DNA of 6,036 nt, from contig RKSI01000215.1 in NCBI GenBank assembly GCA_007570905.1, positions 1-6,036 of the forward strand. The letters run 5' to 3'. How positions within the stretch are numbered: the first letter of the stretch is position 1; each line of letters begins with the position of its first letter. The translations under genes and the position numbers were made by a program. A model generated the notes under the pieces. The model saw nothing but the letters and a program-made list of their open reading frames with translations, was not told the origin of the DNA and searched no databases. This document shows positions 1-6,036 of this stretch, piece by piece. Source of the stretch: Gammaproteobacteria bacterium (GTDB taxonomy: Bacteria > Pseudomonadota > Gammaproteobacteria > Poriferisulfidales > Oxydemutatoraceae).

Positions 1-321
1 GACGACACGATGAAATCGCTGACCTGGGCCGGCGCCATCGCCGACGCCAAGAGCAGCAGCGCCAAACTGGGTTTTTCCGCCGGCCTGCTGAAACTGGAAG
101 TTGAAAACCCCGAAGGCGAGCAGGCCCTGATAGAGCAAAAGATAGACTATCAGGGCGACCCGCTGGACATCGGCTTCAACACCAATTACCTGGCCGATGT
201 GTTCCGAACGCTGGACACCGAGACCGTCATCATGCAAATCCGCGATTCCAGCAGCGGCGTTCGCATCGTGGCCGAAGGCTCGGAGTCAGAGGAATATGTC
301 GTGATGCCGCTGCGCCTGTGA
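1..321 (+). CDS. dnaN: DNA polymerase III beta subunit (sliding clamp), C-terminal part; 5' end outside window
   Basis: The frame is open from base 1 and ends in TGA at 319-321, giving the last 106 residues of a clamp that is normally about 366-380 residues long. The ATG at 10 is internal, not the start. The fragment corresponds to domain III: the stretch around 'GFNTNYLADVF' matches E. coli 'GFNVSYVLDVL', and the protein ends in 'YVVMPLRL', close to the E. coli ending 'YVVMPMRL'. In the family this C-terminal tail forms part of the pocket that binds clamp-binding motifs of polymerases and repair proteins. The clamp is a ring-shaped dimer that tethers Pol III to DNA. It lies 46 bases upstream of recF in the same direction, the usual dnaN-recF arrangement. 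Nothing in the fragment looks broken. The assignment is firm although about 70% of the gene is missing. Confidence 0.96.
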   Translation, partial: DDTMKSLTWAGAIADAKSSSAKLGFSAGLLKLEVENPEGEQALIEQKIDYQGDPLDIGFNTNYLADVFRTLDTETVIMQIRDSSSGVRIVAEGSESEEYVVMPLRL

Positions 322-377
322 GCGCCCCTGCAAGTGCCCCTGAAGTGTCATTAGAAGTGCCCCCGAAGTGCCTGTAA
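321..377 (+). repeat. Degenerate 11-12 bp tandem repeat between dnaN and recF
   Basis: Five consecutive units with consensus near AGTGCCCCTGA start at 321, 333, 344, 356 and 367. The second is AGTGCCCCTGA and the fourth AGTGCCCCCGA; the first, third and fifth are more divergent. The array fills the whole dnaN-recF spacer and its last unit supplies the GTG start codon of recF at 368. Units two to five each contain a GTG, but the GTGs at 334, 345 and 357 are not in frame with recF. No purine-rich Shine-Dalgarno sequence is visible before 368. The repeats are seen directly; any role in translation or regulation is unknown. Confidence 0.65.
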
Positions 378-1729
378 CCTCTATTTTCATCAAAAACCTG
401 CGTAATATCGCGCAGGCCCGGCTTGAGTTGTCCGAGGGAATCAACTTCCTGGTGGGCGACAACGGCAGCGGCAAGACCACGGTACTTGAGGGCTTTGACA
501 TCCTCTCCACCGGCCACAGCTTTCGCAGCAACCGCAAGACCGACCTGATTAAATTGCAGCAGGACAGCCTGCTGATTGGCGCGACGCTGGAGCAAAACGG
601 CAGCGACCAGAAGTTGTCGGTGCAAAAGGAGCGCGACGGCAAGACCGTGGTGACCGTCAACGGCAACAGCGGCGGCGGTTTTGCCGAGGCCGCGGCGCTG
701 TTCCCGGTGCGGGCGTTCCATCCGGACAGCCACCTGCTGGTGCAGGGCGGTTCGTCGGAGAGGCGGCGCTTCCTGGATTGGGGTGTGTTTCATGTGAAAC
801 CGGGATTTGTTGAATGCTGGAACCGCTACCGCCGCTGCCTGCAACAGCGCAATGCGCTGCTGAAACAGCGCCGCCCGCAATCCCGCCCCGAGCAGTGGGA
901 CGGGCAGATTATCGAATACGCCGCCGAACTGGATGAAAGCCGCAGCGAGTATTTCCACTCGTGGCGCACGGTGGTGCGCGATTTCCTGTCGGAACTCAAG
1001 CCCGGCAAGGAATTGATTATTGAATACGACCGCGGCTGGCCCGCCGACCGCGATTTGGCCGATGTGCTGGAGGAAAGTTACCCGGCCGACCGCGAGATGG
1101 GCGCCACCCGCTTCGGCCCTCACCGCGCCGACATGCACCTGACCTGGGACGGCCAGCCGGCGAAAAGCACCGCATCGCGCGGCCAGCAGAAGGTCATCGC
1201 GCTGGTCCTGACGCTGGCGCAGGTGCGGCACTTTGCCCGCACCCACGACCGCGAAAGCATTGTTCTGATTGATGATTTAGCCTCCGAACTGGACGCCAGG
1301 CACCGCAAATGGGCTCTCGGCGAGCTAAAACGCCTCGAACAGCAGACCATCGTTACGCAAACTGAAAACGGGCTGGATTTATCACCATGGTCTGAAATGA
1401 AGGTGTTTCATCTGAAACAGGGAACAGTGACCGAGATTCAGTCGGTATCGGCAAAAGAAGCGGAAAGTTCGTCGGAATTTGAGGAAATTCAGCAGACGGA
1501 CCGCATTTTCCGCCGCAAATGCATTATTTGCGGCATACCCATCCCGCAAACCCGCGTGCTGGCGATGCCCGACATCAAAAGATGCGCGAAATGCCAAGCG
1601 GATTTCGAGAGACGCGAGCAGCCGATGCCGCCAAGAAAGACAGACGAAGATGCGGCGGGCGACACGGAACGCAGCCAGCAGATGCAAGAGATGCAGCCTT
1701 CCGTCGCGGGGAAAAGCAACGGTGAATAG
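368..1729 (+). CDS. recF: RecF DNA replication/repair ATPase with a C-terminal DksA/TraR-type zinc finger
   Basis: RecF is a cytoplasmic SMC-like ABC ATPase that with RecO and RecR loads RecA onto gapped DNA at stalled forks. Landmarks in order: N-terminal 'IFIKNLRNI'; Walker A 'GDNGSGKT' at 30-37; 'RRRFLDWGVFH' at 132-142, as in E. coli RecF; 'GATRFGPHRAD' at 245-255; ABC signature 'ASRGQQK' at 269-275; Walker B plus D-loop 'VLIDDLASELD' at 299-309. The usual RecF ends near residue 358. This one continues in frame to 453, through an acidic linker (359-384), a C4 zinc finger (C385, C388, C406, C409) and a polar, Q/M-rich tail. The GTG start at 368 is chosen because it gives the family N-terminus and no other ATG, GTG or TTG start lies upstream in frame before the stop at 341. 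No Shine-Dalgarno sequence is seen, so expression may depend on dnaN. RecF identity is certain; the role of the extension is not known. Confidence 0.97.
   Translation: MPVTSIFIKNLRNIAQARLELSEGINFLVGDNGSGKTTVLEGFDILSTGHSFRSNRKTDLIKLQQDSLLIGATLEQNGSDQKLSVQKERDGKTVVTVNGNSGGGFAEAAALFPVRAFHPDSHLLVQGGSSERRRFLDWGVFHVKPGFVECWNRYRRCLQQRNALLKQRRPQSRPEQWDGQIIEYAAELDESRSEYFHSWRTVVRDFLSELKPGKELIIEYDRGWPADRDLADVLEESYPADREMGATRFGPHRADMHLTWDGQPAKSTASRGQQKVIALVLTLAQVRHFARTHDRESIVLIDDLASELDARHRKWALGELKRLEQQTIVTQTENGLDLSPWSEMKVFHLKQGTVTEIQSVSAKEAESSSEFEEIQQTDRIFRRKCIICGIPIPQTRVLAMPDIKRCAKCQADFERREQPMPPRKTDEDAAGDTERSQQMQEMQPSVAGKSNGE
1520..1594 (+). other. DksA/TraR-type C4 zinc finger encoded in the recF tail
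   Basis: Residues 385-409 of the RecF product have the spacing C-x2-C-x17-C-x2-C, identical to that of E. coli DksA. The surrounding residues also fit the family pattern: 'CGIPIP' after the first cysteine pair, then R396, A399 and P401, then 'CAKCQ' followed by an acidic/basic helix. This is much closer to the DksA/TraR finger than to the RecR or topoisomerase C4 fingers. The DksA coiled coil and its tip motif DxxDxA, which act inside the RNA polymerase secondary channel, are not seen: only about 25 residues separate the finger from the RecF core. A DksA-like action on polymerase therefore cannot be assumed; the finger may bind a protein or nucleic acid instead. Confidence 0.85.
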
Positions 1730-1767
1730 CCCAATCATCCGGCGACACAATACCCGCCCAATTTCGC

Positions 1768-1820
1768 GCGCACAACCTGCGTACAGCGGGCACACAACGC
1801 GCACCAGCCGCGCACAAATC
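1768..1820 (+). repeat. Degenerate ~10.5 bp tandem repeat upstream of the gyrB promoter
   Basis: Five units resembling GCGCACAACCT start at 1768, 1779, 1790, 1799 and 1810: GCGCACAACCT, GCGTACAGCGG, GCACACAAC, GCGCACCAGCC and GCGCACAAATC. Start-to-start distances are 11, 11, 9 and 11, a mean of 10.5 bp, which is one turn of B-DNA. The array ends 14 bases before the predicted -35 box of gyrB, where an activator or the polymerase alpha C-terminal domain could bind. The rest of the recF-gyrB gap to its left (1730-1767) shows one possible further weak copy near 1742 and nothing else recognisable. A regulatory role is inference. Confidence 0.5.
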
Positions 1821-1834
1821 AACGCTGTTTTTGC

Positions 1835-1863
1835 TTGATTGCAACCCCGTTCCGCGCTAAAAT
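1835..1863 (+). promoter_or_regulatory. Predicted sigma70-type promoter for gyrB
   Basis: TTGATT at 1835-1840 (4 of 6 matches to TTGACA) and TAAAAT at 1858-1863 (5 of 6 matches to TATAAT) are separated by exactly 17 bases. The predicted transcription start is about 1869-1871, at the first ATG of the 12-bp repeat array. This leaves either a leaderless message starting at ATG 1869 or a 5' leader of about 70 bases before ATG 1941. gyrB promoters are commonly sensitive to supercoiling; nothing in the sequence tests that here. Confidence 0.6.
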
Positions 1864-1868
1864 ACTGA

Positions 1869-1940
1869 ATGCCCGATTCAATGCCAGATTCAGCGCCAGA
1901 CTCAATGCCAAATCCAACACCCAATCCGACGCCCGACCAG
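1869..1940 (+). repeat. Six-unit 12-bp tandem repeat at the gyrB 5' end, carrying several in-frame ATGs
   Basis: Six exact 12-base periods start at 1869, 1881, 1893, 1905, 1917 and 1929. The first two units are ATGCCCGATTCA and ATGCCAGATTCA; later units drift. If translated in the gyrB frame they read MPDS, MPDS, APDS, MPNP, TPNP and TPDQ, joining directly to the conserved GyrB N-terminus. ATGs stand at 1869, 1881 and 1905, then at 1941. The second codon of each unit is always proline, with its third base varying between C and A, which hints weakly at translation. The family does not have this segment, so it may instead be a 5' leader. Confidence 0.75.
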
Positions 1941-4340
<2,400 letters not shown>

Positions 4341-4352
4341 TTCGGCGGCGCG

Positions 4353-5120
4353 GTGAAAATCGCCTCGTGGAATGTCAATTCGCTGCGCGCGCGCCTGGCG
4401 CATGTTCTGGATTGGCTCGGCGCCACGCCGGTGGATGTGCTGGCGCTGCAGGAAACCAAGGTTCAGGACGGCGACTTCCCGCTGGCCGATATTGAGGCGG
4501 CGGGCTACCGCGCCGCCTTCTCCGGGCAGAAATCTTACAACGGCGTCGCCTTTCTGTACCGCGGCGAGGCCGCCGACATCACCGCCGACATCGCGCTGCC
4601 CGGCCCGCCGGAGAAACGCGCGCTTGCGATGACATTGGGCGGCGTGCGCGTGCTGAACCTGTATGTGGTCAACGGCCAGGAAGTCGGGTCGGACAAATAC
4701 GCGCACAAACTGCAGTGGCTGGCCGCCGTGCGCGCCTTCATTGAGGGCGAACTGGCGGCAAACCCCGACTGCGTGGTGCTCGGCGACTTCAACATCGCGC
4801 CGGGCGACGGCGATGTGCACGACCCGGAAAAATGGCGCGGGCGCATCCTGTGCAGCGACCCGGAACGCGAGGCGCTGGCCGCGTTGATGCAGTTGGGCCT
4901 GGTGGACACTTTCCGCCTGTTTGAACACCCCGACGACGCGGCGTTTTCCTGGTGGGACTACCGCGGCGGCGACTTCGAGCGCAACCGCGGCCTGCGAATA
5001 GACCTGCTGCTGGCCGGCGCCCGCCTCGCCGAACGCTGCCTGTCATGCGCCGTTGACAAAACCCCGCGCGGCTGGGACCGCCCCTCCGACCACGCCCCGG
5101 TGGTCGCCGAATTCGCCTGA
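4353..5120 (+). CDS. xthA: Exodeoxyribonuclease III / AP endonuclease (ExoIII family)
   Basis: This is a 255-residue member of the exonuclease-endonuclease-phosphatase fold, the size of ExoIII proteins (E. coli 268). Such enzymes cut 5' of abasic sites and degrade 3' ends of duplex DNA with Mg2+ in base-excision repair. Visible active-site residues in order: N7 in 'SWNVNSLRAR', E34 in 'LQETK', Y104 in 'LNLYVVNGQEVGSDKY', D145 and N147 in 'VLGDFNIAPGD', 'SWWDYR' at 199-204, 'NRGLRIDLLL' with D217, and the terminal 'RPSDHAPV' with D246/H247. All expected catalytic positions are present. The start is GTG at 4353, which puts the conserved 'MKIASWNVNS' at the very N-terminus. It begins 12 bases after the gyrB stop without a clear Shine-Dalgarno sequence, so co-transcription and perhaps translational coupling with gyrB are likely. 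The family is certain; whether the cell has a second xthA paralog cannot be seen. Confidence 0.95.
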   Translation: MKIASWNVNSLRARLAHVLDWLGATPVDVLALQETKVQDGDFPLADIEAAGYRAAFSGQKSYNGVAFLYRGEAADITADIALPGPPEKRALAMTLGGVRVLNLYVVNGQEVGSDKYAHKLQWLAAVRAFIEGELAANPDCVVLGDFNIAPGDGDVHDPEKWRGRILCSDPEREALAALMQLGLVDTFRLFEHPDDAAFSWWDYRGGDFERNRGLRIDLLLAGARLAERCLSCAVDKTPRGWDRPSDHAPVVAEFA

Positions 5121-5189
5121 CCCCCGCCCGCAAGCGGCGCCAAACCAAAGCAGAAATGCCCTGATTGGCGAAATCCGGGAGCAATCCAT

Positions 5190-5207
5190 TGAAAACAGGC
5201 GTTTTCA
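5190..5207. repeat. Perfect inverted repeat, 7-bp arms, 4-base spacer
   Basis: TGAAAAC at 5190-5196 and GTTTTCA at 5201-5207 are perfect reverse complements around AGGC. There is no trailing T-run, so an intrinsic terminator is not supported. It could be a weak hairpin at the end of the gyrB-xthA transcript, an operator dyad, or chance. The function is unknown. Confidence 0.45.
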
Positions 5208-5323
5208 CAGCCTTTGGGCAGGGAAGATGCAATGAACAAAGGGGGTTGCCGATGTCCGCCGGGGAAATAGAGCGCTTGGCACTGACAGGCAAAGCCCGGA
5301 GTGTCCCGGCATCAAACAATATC

Positions 5324-5352
5324 TTGCATCGGCGGCAGAAATGGTGTATCTT
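5324..5352 (+). promoter_or_regulatory. Candidate sigma70-type promoter for the DUF3800 gene
   Basis: TTGCAT (5324-5329) and TATCTT (5347-5352) each match the consensus in 4 of 6 positions and are spaced by 17 bases. The implied start near 5359 would give a leader of roughly 100 bases before ATG 5462. The match is modest; it is supported mainly by the spacing and by the need for a promoter in a long gap. Confidence 0.35.
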
Positions 5353-5451
5353 GTGCGTGCGGTCGGGAGAACTGTCGGTTTCACTGGTTCGCTGGGGCAA
5401 GGCCCCCACCCGGCTGCATTTTTCAACTTCTCCCTGCTCCTGCCGCACAAC

Positions 5452-5455
5452 GAGG
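5452..5455 (+). promoter_or_regulatory. Ribosome binding site for the DUF3800 gene
   Basis: GAGG at 5452-5455 lies 6 bases before ATG 5462, a normal Shine-Dalgarno distance. It supports 5462 over the upstream in-frame ATG at 5252. It is the only clear Shine-Dalgarno in the window: recF, gyrB and xthA lack one. Confidence 0.6.
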
Positions 5456-5461
5456 CAAGCA

Positions 5462-6036
5462 ATGTATTTGCTTTACATAGACGGCTCCGGATCCATCAAA
5501 AATCCCAAAGAGACTTATTTCATTCTCGCCGGCGTTGCCGTGTTTGAGCGGCAAATATACCACCTCATTAAAAAAATCGACGGCTTCGTCCGCGACTTGA
5601 ACCTGGATAACCCGGAAACCGCCGAGTTGCACGCTTCCGGCATGGCCAGTGGAAAAGTCCGGCCTTGGAAAATGATGCGTCGGAACGACCGCCTCGCCAC
5701 CATTAAACGCACCCTTGATATTCTTTCCGGCGCTCACAAAAGCGTCTGCCTGTTTGCTGTTGCAGTGCATAAACAGGCCGTCGCCCCTCAAGACCCGATG
5801 AAATACGCCTTTGAGGAAATCTGCAACCGCTTTGATCTCAGGTTGAGAAGAATTCACTCCCGCAGCAAGGGGCAGGCTGAGGAAAAACATCGCGGCCTGG
5901 TTATCATGGACAAATCCCACTATGAAAGCACTTTGCAGAATCTCGCGCAGGGATTCCGGGAAAGCGGGACACGCTGGGGCAAACTCCGAAATCTTGCCGA
6001 GGTTCCGCTGTTCGTCGATTCCAGAATGTCGCGCAT
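5462..6036 (+). CDS. DUF3800 family protein, N-terminal part; 3' end outside window
   Basis: 191 codons are present without a stop before the window ends; family members are usually about 230-270 residues. The family pattern is visible in order: 'YLLYIDGSGS' at 2-11, 'YFILAGVAV' at 19-27, 'ELHASGM' at 55-61, 'KYAFEEICNRFD' in the middle, 'GLVIMD' ending at D150, and 'EVPLFVDS' at 180-187 with D186. DUF3800 proteins are thought to have an RNase H-like fold in which such spaced aspartates could bind metal, but no activity is established as far as I know; they are often found in mobile or defence-rich regions. The usual first motif is YIDESG; here the Glu is replaced by Gly (residue 8). Start 5462 is chosen from the family N-terminus and the GAGG site. 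By hand count bases 5701-5880 are 93/180 GC (52%), lower than a sampled xthA line (47/60) and gyrB line (38/60), so later acquisition is possible. The function is unknown. Confidence 0.85.
   Translation, partial: MYLLYIDGSGSIKNPKETYFILAGVAVFERQIYHLIKKIDGFVRDLNLDNPETAELHASGMASGKVRPWKMMRRNDRLATIKRTLDILSGAHKSVCLFAVAVHKQAVAPQDPMKYAFEEICNRFDLRLRRIHSRSKGQAEEKHRGLVIMDKSHYESTLQNLAQGFRESGTRWGKLRNLAEVPLFVDSRMSR

Larger units (their letters stand above)
5121..5461 (+). other. Intergenic region between xthA and the DUF3800 gene
   Basis: These 341 bases hold no recognisable gene or tRNA. Just after the xthA stop, 5125-5139 can form a small GC hairpin (5 pairs with one bulge, loop CAAG), but no T-run follows, so it is at best a weak terminator. 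A perfect 7-bp dyad lies at 5190-5207. A candidate promoter sits at 5324-5352. A GC hairpin at 5394-5406 in the predicted leader is followed 12 bases later by five T's (5419-5423), too far for a standard terminator. The frame of the next gene stays open leftward to 5165, with an ATG at 5252, but the encoded segment has no family resemblance. Confidence 0.6.

Noticed and set aside
230..1246. 338-codon minus-strand frame opposite dnaN and recF
   Set aside because: It covers conserved RecF motifs on the other strand and shows no recognisable domain.
1479..1838. 119-codon + frame overlapping the recF tail, possible evidence for a separate gene or a frameshift
   Set aside because: The zinc-finger motif is in the recF frame, which is continuous to 1729; the alternative frame is basic, low-complexity and runs through the repeat array and the gyrB promoter.
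1768..1940. CRISPR-like or iteron-like array
   Set aside because: Units are contiguous, 9-12 bp and degenerate, without spacers; no match to the DnaA box TTATCCACA was seen, so no CRISPR or origin call is supported.
5394..5423. GC hairpin (GGGGC-AAG-GCCCC) followed by five T's as an intrinsic terminator or attenuator
   Set aside because: The loop is only three bases and the T-run begins 12 bases after the stem, too far for a standard intrinsic terminator.
5165..5461. Open frame continuous with the DUF3800 gene, with ATG at 5252 (70 extra residues)
   Set aside because: The extra segment resembles nothing in the family and would include the candidate promoter; ATG 5462 has a Shine-Dalgarno site and gives the usual family N-terminus.

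Overview
This window is a chromosomal housekeeping segment, all on the + strand, carrying the classic dnaN-recF-gyrB order that often lies next to the replication origin. In order it holds the 3' end of dnaN (sliding clamp), recF, gyrB (DNA gyrase B), an exodeoxyribonuclease III/AP endonuclease gene (xthA family), a 341-base intergenic stretch, and the first 191 codons of a DUF3800-family gene that runs off the right edge. The GyrB carries the long insertion in its C-terminal half seen in E. coli GyrB and aligns with it almost throughout. Together with the gene order this suggests a gammaproteobacterium of moderately high GC. The genus cannot be told from the sequence.

Region by region: bases 1-321 encode the clamp C-terminus. 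Bases 321-377 are a degenerate 11-12 bp tandem repeat that runs into the GTG start of recF. recF (368-1729) is about 90 residues longer than the usual ~360-residue protein. The extra tail contains a well-formed DksA/TraR-type C4 zinc finger (CxxC-x17-CxxC), which is the most interesting feature here. The recF-gyrB gap holds a second short-period array (1768-1820, mean period 10.5 bp), a good sigma70-like promoter (TTGATT-17-TAAAAT), and a third array of six 12-bp units (1869-1940) that leads into the family-typical GyrB start at 1941. xthA starts with GTG 12 bases after gyrB and looks co-transcribed with it. The right-hand part is lower in GC and has its own candidate promoter and a Shine-Dalgarno site, so the DUF3800 gene looks like an independent accessory gene.

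Functionally the cluster joins the replication clamp, the RecFOR gap-repair loader, the topoisomerase that removes positive supercoils ahead of forks, and a base-excision repair nuclease. The zinc finger on RecF could link it to RNA polymerase, nucleic acid or a protein partner. That is inference from the finger family, not something the sequence proves.
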